Source: Methylobacterium sp. J-026 (GTDB taxonomy: Bacteria; Pseudomonadota; Alphaproteobacteria; Rhizobiales; Beijerinckiaceae). Taken from it: a stretch of DNA of 57,950 nucleotides. Position numbers and translations under genes: made by a program. Shown piece after piece: positions 24,148 to 33,497 of the stretch (positions are counted from its first letter, which is position 1; each line of letters starts with the position of its first letter). The stretch is taken from NCBI RefSeq assembly GCF_022829585.1, contig NZ_JAKSYC010000195.1, positions 1 to 57,950 on the forward strand, read 5' to 3'. Below the pieces are notes generated by a model. That model worked only from the letters and a program-made list of their open reading frames with translations. It ran no database searches and was not told where the DNA came from.

Positions 24148-25197
24148 ATGGCCAAGAACATCCTGATCCTGGGGGCCTCCTACGGCTCGCTCCTGGGGAC
24201 CAAGCTCCTGATGGCCGGTCACAACGTGACCCTGGTCTGCCGCAGGAAGACCGCCGACCTGATCAACCGCGACGGCACCGAGGTCCGGATCAAGCTCCGC
24301 GACGAGAAGGAGCACCGGTCGATCCATTCGCGCGACCTGCCGGGCAAGGTCGACGCGATGCCGCCGGAGGACGTCGACGTGGCGCGCTACGACCTCGTCG
24401 GCCTCGCCATGCAGGAGCCGCAATACAACAACCACACGATCCGCGTGCTGATGATCAAGATCGCGGCGGCGAAGCTGCCGTGCCTGTCGATCATGAACAT
24501 GCCGCCGCTGCCCTACCTCAAGCGGATCCCGGGGCTCGCCGCCATGGACCTTGAGGACGCCTACACCAATGCCGGCGTCTGGGACCGGTTCGAGCCGGGG
24601 CTGGTGACGCTCTGCTCCCCCGATCCGCAGGCGTTCCGGCCCCCGGAGGAGGAGGCCAACGTCCTCCATGTCGGGCTGCCGACGAACTTCAAGGCGGCGA
24701 CCTTCGCGGACGAGGGCCACAACGCGCTGCTCCGGGAGCTGGAGGCCGATATCGACGCCGTCCGCCTCGACGGGCACGACGTGCCGGTGAAGCTCAAGGT
24801 GTTCGATTCGCTGTTCGTGCCGCTGGCCAAGTGGTCGATGCTGCTCACCGGCAATTACCGCTGCATCACCCCGGGCGAGCCGCAATCGATCCACGACGCG
24901 GTGCACGGTGATCTGGCGCGCTCGCGGGCGATCTACGAGCATGTCGACGGGATCGCCCGGAAGCTCGGCGCCGACCCGGCCGATCAGGTGCCGTTCGAGA
25001 AATACGCCAAGGCCGCCGAGAGCCTGCTGAAGCCCTCCTCGGCCGCCCGCGCGGTGGCCAACGGCGCCCCCTATATCGAGCGGGTCGATCTGCTGGTGAA
25101 GCTGATCTCCCACCAACTCGGCGAACCCAGCGCCGAGATCGACCGCACGGTCGCGACCGTCGACCGCAAGCTCGACGAGCGCATCATCGAGGGCTGA
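24148..25197 (+). CDS. Ketopantoate-reductase-like NAD(P)-binding protein
   Basis: 349 aa from the ATG at 24148, eight bases after GGGGAGG; an in-frame ATG at 24130 lies upstream of that site and is not used. The N-terminus ILGASYGSLLGTKLLMAGHN is the dinucleotide-binding fold of the PanE/ApbA superfamily, followed by VTLVCRR. The middle YDLVGLAMQEPQYN and the helical C-terminal half (SLFVPLAKWSMLLTGNYRCI near residue 230) fit a ketopantoate-reductase-like dehydrogenase. The usual PanE catalytic Lys/Glu set is not obvious, so pantothenate synthesis is unlikely to be its role. Substrate unknown. Confidence 0.75.
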   Translation: MAKNILILGASYGSLLGTKLLMAGHNVTLVCRRKTADLINRDGTEVRIKLRDEKEHRSIHSRDLPGKVDAMPPEDVDVARYDLVGLAMQEPQYNNHTIRVLMIKIAAAKLPCLSIMNMPPLPYLKRIPGLAAMDLEDAYTNAGVWDRFEPGLVTLCSPDPQAFRPPEEEANVLHVGLPTNFKAATFADEGHNALLRELEADIDAVRLDGHDVPVKLKVFDSLFVPLAKWSMLLTGNYRCITPGEPQSIHDAVHGDLARSRAIYEHVDGIARKLGADPADQVPFEKYAKAAESLLKPSSAARAVANGAPYIERVDLLVKLISHQLGEPSAEIDRTVATVDRKLDERIIEG

Positions 25198-25253
25198 CGG
25201 ATCCCGTCGCGTGCGGGCCGGGCGCGACGCCGAGCGGTGTCGCGTCATCCAAC

Positions 25254-25360
25254 CCGTCATCACGAGCGCAGCGAAGTGACCTGGGGCGAAGTAACCTGGG
25301 GCAGCGCGACACCGGTCGCCGGGGTGACACGGGATCGCTTCGCTGGACGCGCAGAGGCGG
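25254..25360. repeat. Extragenic repeat with short tandem duplication
   Basis: A segment beginning CGTCATCACGAGCGCAGCGAAG and closing with a CTTCGCTGGACGCGC arm has the look of the common alphaproteobacterial extragenic palindrome family. Inside, a 15-bp unit (GAAGTGACCTGGGGC) is duplicated in tandem with one change. A related half-element (CGCTTCGCTGCGCGCGCGAG) lies near 29628-29648. Confidence 0.55.
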
Positions 25361-25376
25361 TCAGCGGGCCTTCATA

Positions 25377-25715
25377 TCACTCCGCCAAGTCCAGGAAATG
25401 GCAGCCCTGGCGGTCGTCGATCTCGACGATCCAGAGGTCGGAATCGAACCGGATCTCCTTGGTCAGGCGCTCCTCCACGTCGAGCGGGCTGCCGCCGGTG
25501 ACGATGGCGGCGAAGCGGCGATCCCCGCTCTCCTCCGCCTCGAACAGGGCCTGCGGTGCCGGGCCGTAGAGATCGGCGGCGCCGTCGAGGCGGTCGACCT
25601 TCACGAAGATCGCCCCCGCCTCCGGCGAACCGCGCCGGCGCAGCACCGCCGGGACGCCCGCGACGCCGAGGCGGCGCAGATGGGCCGAGACCCAGAAATC
25701 GGAGCGCAGGCGCAT
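25377..25715 (-). CDS. DUF1491 family protein
   Basis: 112 aa. The start MRLRSDFWVSAHLRRLGVAG and the segment EAGAIFVKVDRLDGAADLYG match the DUF1491 family closely; RFDSDLWIVEIDDRQG is the conserved C-terminal part. The family is found almost only in alphaproteobacteria and has no known function. It stands alone, opposite to its neighbours, between two dispersed repeats. Confidence 0.88.
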   Translation of the reverse strand: MRLRSDFWVSAHLRRLGVAGVPAVLRRRGSPEAGAIFVKVDRLDGAADLYGPAPQALFEAEESGDRRFAAIVTGGSPLDVEERLTKEIRFDSDLWIVEIDDRQGCHFLDLAE

Positions 25716-26189
25716 GCGGCGTTAGACCTTTCGAGATGCCGGTGCCGGCGCGGTGACCAACGCCCCAGCGGCGATGGATCGGCCTGCACCGCGGGACGCG
25801 ACGCGGGGCCGCGTCCGGGGGGCGACGAGAGTCACACAACGTCCCCCGCGTGTCTCCCTCTCCCCGCACGCCTACGGGCGACACAGGTTCAAGGCACGCG
25901 GCTCATGACGCGGCGCGACAGGCCCCCCCTCCCGTGCGGAAGAAGGGGGCCTGTCGCGCCGTCCCGAACCGATGTGCGAGCATCGTCGCCCCCCGGTCGG
26001 GGCCGGTCCCGTATCCCGCCCGCGATGCGATCGATGGACGGGATCTCGCCCGGCGCTCTTAACCGTCCCGATACAGTTTCGGGGATGAACATCGATTCGC
26101 CCGTCACGGTGCAGGGAACCGATTTACTGTGCCCGGACCGGTTCGCTGCCCACGATGCAGCCCGACCCTCCGGTTGCACGGGTGGAGCG
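25716..26189. other. Intergenic gap with dispersed repeat and acyltransferase upstream region
   Basis: Apart from the repeat at 25853-25948 (extending with GGGGGCCTGTCGCGCC to about 25990), nothing coding is supported. An in-frame ATG at 26085 could extend the acyltransferase by 35 residues. Confidence 0.55.
25853..25990 (-). repeat. Dispersed ~95-bp repeat, copy 2 (inverted) with extension
   Basis: Reverse complement of the 23775-23870 element across ~95 bp. The extension, CCTGTCGCGCCGTCCCGAACC at 25951-25971 less one base, recurs at 51151-51171 with a few mismatches. Confidence 0.8.
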
Positions 26190-27323
26190 ATGCGCGGCAC
26201 ACGGCTCGGCTATATCGATACGATCCGCGGCCTGGCCGCCCTGGCGGTCATCTACTTCCACGTCGCCGATCACCTGCTGAAGACCGGCCAGGCAGGGGCG
26301 GGGATCGAGTCGGTCCTGTTCGTGGCGCTCACGCAGTGGATCGATCTCGGGAAGGTGGCGGTGGTGATGTTCTTCGCCGTCTCCGGCTTCGTGGTCCCCT
26401 ACTCGCTCGACGGGCGCAGCCGGACCCCCGTCCGGGACTTCGCGATCAGCCGGTTCTTCCGCCTCTATCCGGTCTACTGGCTCTCGATTCCGCTCGGGAT
26501 CTACGCCTTCTACGTCGTGCCGGGCCGCGGCATCCCGGTGGCGACCGTGCTGGCCAACCTGACGATGCTCCAGCAATTCGCCGGGATCGAGAACGTCATC
26601 GGCCTGTACTGGACCCTGCAGATCGAGCTGATCTTCTACGGCCTCTGCGTGCTGCTGTTCTGCGCCGGGCTCCTCCAGCGGACGCGCGGCGTCGCCGGCG
26701 CCGCCGTGGCGATGCTGGGCGCGGCCATCCTCATGGCGGTCGCCCGCCACCAGCTCGGCAAGGCCCTCCCGGTGGCGCTCCCCCTCGCCCTGGCGATCAT
26801 GCTCTGGGGAACCCTCTGGCGCCGCTGGCACGTCGAGGGGCAGGCGGAGGCGCGGCGCGCCGCCCTCGGCGTCCTGGCCCTGATCGTACTCGCCGTCCCG
26901 GTCGTCTCGGTGCTGGCCTACGGGCGCGATCTCGGATTCGGCGAGACGTGGTACCGCTACACCGCCACCTACTGGGCGGCCCTCGGGCTGTTCGCCCTGA
27001 TGACCACGCGCGGCCGGATCGAGGCGCCCGTCTTCGCCTGGCTGGGGGCGCTGAGCTACGGCCTCTACCTGTTCGGCCCGATCGCGCAGGAGGCGGTGAG
27101 CGCCGCCGCCCGGTCCGTGGGGCTCACGGGCCACGGCCACGCGCTGATCGCCGCGGCGATGCTGGTGGCCCTGGCCTGCGCGGCGCCGGTGCATCGCTTC
27201 GTCGAGCGGCCCAGCATCCGCCTCGGCCGGCGCCTGATCGCGGACCTCCACCGGGACCGGGCCGCCGGGGCCGTATCACCGTCCCCCGCGGGGGCTTCGT
27301 CCCGCGTCGGGACGGCGTCCTGA
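26190..27323 (+). CDS. Acyltransferase 3 family membrane protein
   Basis: 377 aa with about ten hydrophobic helices. The first, YIDTIRGLAALAVIYFHVAD, has the invariant R and catalytic-site His of the acyltransferase-3 family (OafA/NodX type). ISRFFRLYPVYWLSIPLG near residue 90 is the second conserved block, and LSYGLYLFGPIAQEAV near residue 290 the C-terminal one. These integral enzymes transfer acetyl or succinyl groups to surface sugars. The start at 26190 has GGTGGAG just upstream, rather close; ATG 26085 would add a 35-residue hydrophilic leader. No sugar biosynthesis genes adjoin. Confidence 0.86.
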   Translation: MRGTRLGYIDTIRGLAALAVIYFHVADHLLKTGQAGAGIESVLFVALTQWIDLGKVAVVMFFAVSGFVVPYSLDGRSRTPVRDFAISRFFRLYPVYWLSIPLGIYAFYVVPGRGIPVATVLANLTMLQQFAGIENVIGLYWTLQIELIFYGLCVLLFCAGLLQRTRGVAGAAVAMLGAAILMAVARHQLGKALPVALPLALAIMLWGTLWRRWHVEGQAEARRAALGVLALIVLAVPVVSVLAYGRDLGFGETWYRYTATYWAALGLFALMTTRGRIEAPVFAWLGALSYGLYLFGPIAQEAVSAAARSVGLTGHGHALIAAAMLVALACAAPVHRFVERPSIRLGRRLIADLHRDRAAGAVSPSPAGASSRVGTAS

Positions 27324-27363
27324 CCGGGTCTCACGTCGGAACCCCGCGCGCCGCAGCCGTCGG

Positions 27364-29508
27364 TCACCGCGCCCCGGCGCTGCGGCGGGTGCGCCGTTCC
27401 GCCTTGCGGGTCGCGGTCTCCCGCAGGTGCTGCTCGATGGCGTCGTTGGCCCGGCCGCGCATGTGCCGGATCGCCTCCACGTCGTCGAAGGTCTCGGGGA
27501 AGCGCCGCGACAGCCAGAGATAGGCGCTCGCGAGCTTCACGGTCCGCTCCTGGTAGTCGAGGGCGCCGGTGAGGTTCCCCCGCAGCGCCGGCACCGTCTG
27601 GCCGCCCGCCCGCGCCTGGCACCAGCGCTCCAGCAGACCCATGGCGATCTCGTCGCGCCGGTCGATCGGGCAGACCGAGAAGGCGAACTTCTCCTCGATC
27701 GGCAGCCGGGCCCGGTCGACCGTGCGGGCGACCTCCAGCACCTCCTCCAGGGCCGAGGGCTGAAACGGCGAGCCCGCGTAGAAGGTCGCCCGGGCGAAGT
27801 GCGTCAGCACCTCGTGGAGGCTGTGCGTGCGCATCTCCGCGGCCACCGAGCGGATCGCCCCGAGATCCGGGCGGACATAGAAGCGCGTGTCGGCCGCCGG
27901 CGCCGTGGGCGCCCCCGACAGGGCGGTCCGGATCGGCTCGACGGCGACGGGGTCGGTCGCCGCCACGTAGCCGACATCCTGGTGGCCGTAGCGGCCCGCC
28001 CGGCCGGCGATCTGCCGGATCTCGGAATGGGTGAGCGCCCGCTCGGCGCTCCCGTCCCACTTGCGCACCGCCGAGAACACGACCCGCTTGAGCGGCCCGA
28101 GGTTGAGCCCCATGCCGATCGCGTCGGTGGTGACCAGCACGTCGGCCTCGCCCGCGCGGAAGCGGGCGGCCTCGGCCCGGCGGACCTCCGGCGACAGGGC
28201 GCCGTAGATCGTCGCCACCCGGTGGCCCCTGGCCACCAGGATCTCGCGGTTCTCGTGCACCGCCCGGCGGGAGAAGGCCACGACCGCGTCGCCGGGCTCG
28301 ACCTTCTCCAGGGGCACCGGCGCCTCCAGCAGCAGGAGCGGCGACTTGCGGGTGAAGGGGATCACCTCCAGGGATTCGTTGGCCGCCTCCGCGGCGCGGC
28401 GGACATACGACAGGGCGTCGTCGGAGCCGCAGACGATCACGGTCCGGGCGGCGACGCCGAACAGGGCGTTGCTCCAGGCCCAGCCCCGGTCGGGATCCGA
28501 CAGCATCTGGATCTCGTCGATCACCGCCACGTCGATCGGCCGGGTCAGGTCGGCGGTCTCGATGGTGCGGGCGGTGTGGGTCGGATCGGGCTCGCCCAGC
28601 ACCTCCTCGCCGGTGATCATGCCGGCGCGCAGGCCCCGCTCGCGCAGGGCCTCGTAGTTCTCCAGCGCCAGGAGCCGCAGCGGCGCGAGGTAGGCGCCGG
28701 TCTCCGCCGCCGTCAGGTGCTGGAGCGCCGCGTAGGTCTTGCCGGAATTGGTCGGCCCCATGTGGAACAGGATTTTCCGGTTGAGGCGCCGGGCGGCGGT
28801 GAACCGCTCGATATAGGCGCCGAAGCCGACCTGATCGCGCAGGCGGCGCAGACGCGAGCCCTCGCGGGCCACCGCCTTGGCGTGCCGGCGCACGGGGGTG
28901 AGGGTGTCGTTCAGGGCACGGGCGAGCTTCGGGCCGTAGGTGAACACCCGGGACCGGAGCGACCGGTCCATATGGGCGATGTAGGCGGCGGCATCCGCCC
29001 CGACCTCGCGCAGGTCGACGAGGATCTGCGCCCGCAGCCCGTCCACGGGCTTGTGCAGGGCGCGGACCGCCTGGAGCGCGGTCTGCGCCACGGCGGCGCG
29101 CAGGGCCTCCAGGCGATGCGCCGGGTCGTTCCGGGCCGCCATCCGGGCGAGGATCTCGGCCGCCTCCGGGTCGGGGGCGATGTCGAGCCGCAGGTCCAGG
29201 CGGCCGTTGTCGAGGAGCGGGATCTCGGTCCGGATCAGCCACGTGATCCGGTGGTCCTTCGTGACGACGGCCCGCAGGGCGGGAATCGCCTTCCGGACCG
29301 CCGGGACCCCGGTCTCGGCGAAGACCCGGGCCGCCCGCATCGCGCGCAGCGCCCCGGCGACCCGCGCGTCCTCCACCTCCGCGCCGTAGTCGGGCAGTTC
29401 GAGATGGGCGAGCAGCCGGTCGAGATCGACGGCGTCCGGCGACAGGCCGAGCCGCCCCAGGGATTCGATCAGGCTGTCGATCGTCGGGCGGAGACGCTTG
29501 CGCGCCAT
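27364..29508 (-). CDS. Suv3-like DExH RNA helicase
   Basis: 714 aa. The N-terminal 235 residues are helical and unassigned. The helicase core shows Walker A in FHMGPTNSGKTYAALQHL near residue 248, motif II DEIQML near 335 (the DEIQ of Suv3 rather than DEAD), TTDAIGMGLNLGPLKRVVFS near 470 and motif VI QIAGRAGRYG near 505. The C-terminus ends in a basic RRTRRSAGAR tail. Suv3-type helicases unwind RNA for the mitochondrial degradosome; bacterial homologues are common in alphaproteobacteria, where an S4-domain RNA-binding gene often follows. Here the following gene is instead the convergent acyltransferase. Confidence 0.88.
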   Translation of the reverse strand: MARKRLRPTIDSLIESLGRLGLSPDAVDLDRLLAHLELPDYGAEVEDARVAGALRAMRAARVFAETGVPAVRKAIPALRAVVTKDHRITWLIRTEIPLLDNGRLDLRLDIAPDPEAAEILARMAARNDPAHRLEALRAAVAQTALQAVRALHKPVDGLRAQILVDLREVGADAAAYIAHMDRSLRSRVFTYGPKLARALNDTLTPVRRHAKAVAREGSRLRRLRDQVGFGAYIERFTAARRLNRKILFHMGPTNSGKTYAALQHLTAAETGAYLAPLRLLALENYEALRERGLRAGMITGEEVLGEPDPTHTARTIETADLTRPIDVAVIDEIQMLSDPDRGWAWSNALFGVAARTVIVCGSDDALSYVRRAAEAANESLEVIPFTRKSPLLLLEAPVPLEKVEPGDAVVAFSRRAVHENREILVARGHRVATIYGALSPEVRRAEAARFRAGEADVLVTTDAIGMGLNLGPLKRVVFSAVRKWDGSAERALTHSEIRQIAGRAGRYGHQDVGYVAATDPVAVEPIRTALSGAPTAPAADTRFYVRPDLGAIRSVAAEMRTHSLHEVLTHFARATFYAGSPFQPSALEEVLEVARTVDRARLPIEEKFAFSVCPIDRRDEIAMGLLERWCQARAGGQTVPALRGNLTGALDYQERTVKLASAYLWLSRRFPETFDDVEAIRHMRGRANDAIEQHLRETATRKAERRTRRSAGAR

Positions 29509-29654
29509 GCGGTCACCTCTGGCAGCGGCGTCTCACGCCAACCCGGACGTGGTCGGGGGCGTTCCGAGCGCCACCATGCGCCGGGACGCGCCGGCGCGCC
29601 ACGCCGGATTCGCCGCCGCCCCGGGTCGCTTCGCTGCGCGCGCGAGGACGACCC

Positions 29655-30542
29655 TCACGGCCGCCGGGCCGCTTCGGCGAGCCACCCGCAGAAGGCCCGG
29701 ACCGCCGGATCCTCCGCCCGGGGCTCCGGGACGTAGGTGTAGTAGCTCCGCGCCGGCAGCGCCGGGCCGGCGAAGGGCAGGGTCAGACGGCCGGCCGCCA
29801 CGTCGTCGGCGATCAGGCGCTCGGGACCCATGGCGACCCCGAGCCCGTCGAGGGCGGCCTGGAGCGTCAGGTAGAAATGCTCCAGCGTCACCGAGGCCTG
29901 GGGCTCCAGGTCCGGCACCCCCGCCGCCCGCAGCCAGTCCGGCCAGACCCGCGGCAGCGTCGCCGCGTGCAGGAGCGTGTGCCGGGCGAGCTGTTCCGGC
30001 GTCGCGAGGGGGAGGCGCCGCAGCAGTGCCGGGCTGCAGACGGGGATGCGCCGCTCCGAGAGGAACGGCTCGGCGACGTGGCCCGGGCGCGCGTCCGGGC
30101 CGCCCCGGATCGCCACGTCGAACGGGTCCGTCAGCTGCGCCAGGGGCACGTTGGAGGTGGTCAGCCGCACCTCGATCGCCGGGTTGGCCCGCTGGAACCC
30201 GGACAGGCGCGGGATCAGCCACCGCAGGGTGAAGGTCGCCAGCGCGTTGACGTGCAGCAGGCGCGGGCGGCCCCGCTCCGCCTGCCGGGCGGTGGCGAGG
30301 GCGATCCGGTCGAGGGCGGCGCCGATCTCGGCGGCGTAGGCGGTGCCGGCCTCGGTGAGGACGACACGCCGGTTGTGGCGCTCGAAGAGCGGCAGCCCCA
30401 GCCAGGCCTCGAGCATCTGCACCTGCCGGCTCACCGCCCCGTGGGTGACGTGCAGCTCGTCCGCCGCGCGGGTGAAGCTGCCGTGGCGGGCGGCGGCCTC
30501 GAAGGCCTTCACGGCGTTGAGCGGCGGCAGGCGGCGATGCAC
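29655..30542 (-). CDS. LysR-family transcriptional regulator (GcvA-like)
   Basis: 295 aa from a GTG with GAGG seven bases upstream. The N-terminal helix-turn-helix reads LNAVKAFEAAARHGSFTRAA followed by DELHVTHGAVSRQVQMLE, the GcvA-type pattern. The C-terminal co-inducer domain includes LPRVWPDWLRAAGVPDLEP and an SVTLEHFYLTLQAALDGLG segment. It is divergent from the MFS gene with a 93-bp gap, the classic layout in which a LysR protein controls its neighbour. Ligand unknown. Confidence 0.9.
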   Translation of the reverse strand: MHRRLPPLNAVKAFEAAARHGSFTRAADELHVTHGAVSRQVQMLEAWLGLPLFERHNRRVVLTEAGTAYAAEIGAALDRIALATARQAERGRPRLLHVNALATFTLRWLIPRLSGFQRANPAIEVRLTTSNVPLAQLTDPFDVAIRGGPDARPGHVAEPFLSERRIPVCSPALLRRLPLATPEQLARHTLLHAATLPRVWPDWLRAAGVPDLEPQASVTLEHFYLTLQAALDGLGVAMGPERLIADDVAAGRLTLPFAGPALPARSYYTYVPEPRAEDPAVRAFCGWLAEAARRP

Positions 30543-30635
30543 AGGTCAGGTTTCCTCACGCGAGCGTCAGCATAAGTCGTTTGTCAGGGTCGAACCAGGC
30601 GGCCATCCTGTGATGCCAGCACGGATGGTGACAGG

Positions 30636-31868
30636 ATGTCCTTCGCGTCGGACCGGACCGCGTCCCCCGATCACGCCCGCCCGCAGGAGGCCCGCCAGAC
30701 CCTCGCGGTCACGGGGCTCAACCACGCCCTGCACGACGGCTACACGGATCTCATCTACGTGCTGCTGCCGGTCTGGCAGGCGGAGTTCGGCCTCGACTAC
30801 GCCGCCCTGGCGCTGCTGCGCTCCCTCTACAACGGCGCGCTGGCGGCGCTGCAGATGCCGGCGAGCCGCCTCGCCCAGTCCCTCGGGGCCCGCACCGTCC
30901 TGGCGCTCGGCACCCTGCTCAGCGCCGGGGGCTACGCCGTCGCGGGTGCCTCGGGCGGCCTGGTCGGCCTCGGTGCCGGATTGCTGCTCGGCGGTGCCGG
31001 CAGCAGCACCCAGCACCCCCTGGCCTCGGCGGTGATCGCCCGGGCCTACGGCCCCGGGGCGCGGGGGCCGCTCGGCACCTACAATTTCACCGGCGATCTC
31101 GGGAAGGCGGCGGTTCCGCCCCTGGTCGGGATCCTGCTGACCCAGTCGGGCTGGCGGCACGCGCTCTGGGCGGTCGCCGCCGCGGGGGTGGTGGTGGCGC
31201 TGGCTGTCGCGCGCCTGCTGCCGCGTGATCCGGCTTCACGCGGTCCCGCGCCCGGCACGGCCGTCCGGACGGCCGCGCCCGCCGATTCCGGGGCGGCCGG
31301 CGGCGGCGGCTTTGGGCTGCTGGTCGCCATCGGCATGCTCGACAACGCCGCGCGCCCGGCCTTCCTGATCTACCTGCCGTTCCTGATGCAGGAGAAGGGC
31401 GCAGCGCTGACCACGGTGGGCCTCGCGCTCGCCCTGGTCTTCGTCGGCGGTGCCCTCGGCAAGGCGATCTGCGGACGCGTCGGGGCGCGCCTGGGCGTGA
31501 CCCGCACCGTGATCCTCACCGAGACCGGGACCGCCCTGACGATCCTGGCGGTGATCGCGCTGCCGCTCGCCCCCGTGCTGCTCCTGCTCCCGGTCCTGGG
31601 TGTGATGCTGAACGGCACCTCGTCGGTGCTCTACGGGACCGTGCCGGAACTGGCCCCGGGGGGCCGCGTCGAGCGGGCCTTCGCGGTGTTCTACACCTGG
31701 ACCCTCGGCGGCAGCGCGCTGGCGGCGCCGCTGCTCTACGGGCGGCTCGGCGACGCGGCCGGGCCGCACTGGGCGGCGGTCGCGGCGGCCGCGACGGCTC
31801 TGGCCGCGGTGCCGCTCATGCTGGCCCTGGCGCCGCGCCTCCGGGTGGCGCCCGCGCGACGGCCCTGA
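30636..31868 (+). CDS. MFS transporter, fosmidomycin-resistance-like
   Basis: 410 aa, about 12 membrane helices. The start of the first helix, GLNHALHDGYTDLIYVLLPV, is characteristic of the Fsr-like branch of the major facilitator superfamily. A soluble loop near residues 200-220 (Pro/Ala-rich) separates the two six-helix halves. It probably exports a small organic compound; drug specificity is not implied. Divergent LysR gene upstream is the likely regulator. Ends 32 bp from a convergent chemoreceptor gene. Confidence 0.88.
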   Translation: MSFASDRTASPDHARPQEARQTLAVTGLNHALHDGYTDLIYVLLPVWQAEFGLDYAALALLRSLYNGALAALQMPASRLAQSLGARTVLALGTLLSAGGYAVAGASGGLVGLGAGLLLGGAGSSTQHPLASAVIARAYGPGARGPLGTYNFTGDLGKAAVPPLVGILLTQSGWRHALWAVAAAGVVVALAVARLLPRDPASRGPAPGTAVRTAAPADSGAAGGGGFGLLVAIGMLDNAARPAFLIYLPFLMQEKGAALTTVGLALALVFVGGALGKAICGRVGARLGVTRTVILTETGTALTILAVIALPLAPVLLLLPVLGVMLNGTSSVLYGTVPELAPGGRVERAFAVFYTWTLGGSALAAPLLYGRLGDAAGPHWAAVAAAATALAAVPLMLALAPRLRVAPARRP

Positions 31869-31900
31869 TCGGCGCGATCCGACGCCGGTCCCGATCGCCT

Positions 31901-33187
31901 TCAGGCGGCCCGAATCCGCCCGAGGAAGTCGTGGACGGCGGTGCCGAGACGCTCGGCATGGGTCGACAGCTGCAGCGCCGCGTTCAGGACCCCGTCGGCG
32001 GCCGAACCGCGCGCGCCCGCGTTCGACGCGATCTGCCCGATATTGTGCGTGACGTCCCCGGTGCTCGACGCGGCCTGTCCGATCGTGCGGACGATCTCCT
32101 GCGTGGCGGCCTGCTGCTGCTCCACGGCGGCGGCGATCGAGGTCGTGGTCGTGTCGATCTCCCGGATGCGGCCGGCGACGCCGCCGATCGCCGCCACCAC
32201 GCGCTGCGTGGCCGCCTGCATCTGGCTGATCTGCGTGGTGATCTCCTCCGTGGCCTTGGTGGTCTGGCCCGCCAGCTCCTTCACCTCCGCGGCGACGACC
32301 GAGAAGCCCCGGCCGGCCTCGCCGGCCCGCGCCGCCTCGATCGTGGCATTGAGCGCCAGCAGGTTCGTCTGGCTGGCGATCGACGAGATCACCGCGATGA
32401 CGGTCCCGATCTTCGAGGCGGCCGCATCGAGGTCCGTGATCAGGCCCGTCGCCTGCTCGGCCTCCGTCACCGCGGTGCGGGCGAGCCGCGCGGAGCCGTC
32501 GACCTGCTGGCCGATCTCCGAGACGGACGACCCGAGCTGCTCAGCCGCCGATGCGACGATGCCGACGTTGTCCGACGTCTGCGTGGCCGCCTTCGCGACC
32601 TCGCCGGTGCGCTGCGTGTCCTGCTCGGCGAAGCCCGTCATCCGACGCGCGACGGCCTCCATCTCCGCCGCCGCCGCCGACAGGGCGGCGACCACCGACG
32701 ACGCGTTCGCATCGAACTCGGCGATCAGCGCCTCGAGCTGCCGCGAGCGCAGCGTGCTGGAGTGAAGCGCCTCGACCTCGGCATGGATGTCGACGAGGGA
32801 GCCGCAGGCCCGCTGCGCGACACCGGCCCGATCGAACGCGACGCCGCCCGTCGCGCGGAACCAGCGATACGTGCCGTCGGGCATCCGCAGCCGGTACTTG
32901 ACGTCGTACGCGCCCCGGTTCGTGACGTTCTTGAGCGCGGCACCGAAGGCCGCGAAGGTCGGGCCGGCATCGTCGGGATGCAGGCGGCTCGACCAGGACT
33001 CCATCGTGTTCGGATACTCCGCCTCCGATTTGTAGCCGACCAGCCGGCGGAATTCGGCGCTCCACGTCCAGCGGCTCTTGGGATGTGCGGGATCACCGTC
33101 GTGCAGGATCGCGTCCCACAGCCCGACCCCGGAATGGACCTGGAGCAGCGCGAGCAGTTCCGACGTGTCCCGACGCTTTGCAAACAT
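31901..33187 (-). CDS. PAS-domain soluble chemoreceptor
   Basis: 428 aa from the ATG at 33187, behind GAGGGG. No membrane helix. Residues ~10-135 form a PAS_3 domain: [57 protein letters not shown]. The signalling domain follows with [20 protein letters not shown] near residue 270 and [16 protein letters not shown] after it. The trimmed length and lack of methylation tail suggest a cytosolic sensor of redox state or a small ligand. Its upstream region is an AT-rich island with a quasi-palindrome. Confidence 0.92.
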   Translation of the reverse strand: MFAKRRDTSELLALLQVHSGVGLWDAILHDGDPAHPKSRWTWSAEFRRLVGYKSEAEYPNTMESWSSRLHPDDAGPTFAAFGAALKNVTNRGAYDVKYRLRMPDGTYRWFRATGGVAFDRAGVAQRACGSLVDIHAEVEALHSSTLRSRQLEALIAEFDANASSVVAALSAAAAEMEAVARRMTGFAEQDTQRTGEVAKAATQTSDNVGIVASAAEQLGSSVSEIGQQVDGSARLARTAVTEAEQATGLITDLDAAASKIGTVIAVISSIASQTNLLALNATIEAARAGEAGRGFSVVAAEVKELAGQTTKATEEITTQISQMQAATQRVVAAIGGVAGRIREIDTTTTSIAAAVEQQQAATQEIVRTIGQAASSTGDVTHNIGQIASNAGARGSAADGVLNAALQLSTHAERLGTAVHDFLGRIRAA

Positions 33188-33497
33188 TTTCCGCCCCTCG
33201 ATAGTGATCAATCGTCGGTGCACTTGCCGTATTCCGGCGTCGATTTTATTTTTGATCGATTAATCGAGATATGTTTTTCATTTGTGATGGAAATTGGAAG
33301 ATGTGATTTCGCTTTTAGCCGGTTAAACATTGGGTGTGATGCAAGATCTGCTATCACACGATTCCCTGTTGCGGAAGCGTTGCGGCCCGGGCCGGAGGGC
33401 GTGGCGGGCCGGCCGAAACGCCGTTCGGCTGTGCCCACCGGACGTACCGCCGGAGCCGTTTCGCTCGGCCCCCGCGGCGGTCGGCCCCCGCGAGGCC
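33188..33497. other. AT-rich intergenic island upstream of the PAS chemoreceptor
   Basis: The stretch 33200-33370 is strikingly AT-rich for this genome and has no gene. It contains ATCGATTAATCGAT-like palindromic steps and the 26-bp quasi-palindrome at 33334-33359. The rest up to the cyclase stop returns to high GC. Confidence 0.65.
33334..33359. promoter_or_regulatory. 26-bp quasi-palindrome, candidate operator
   Basis: GTGTGAT (33334-33340) and ATCACAC (33353-33359) are perfect inverted arms; the 12-bp spacer is centred on AGATCT, itself a palindrome. It lies about 150 bp upstream of the PAS chemoreceptor start. Confidence 0.5.
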
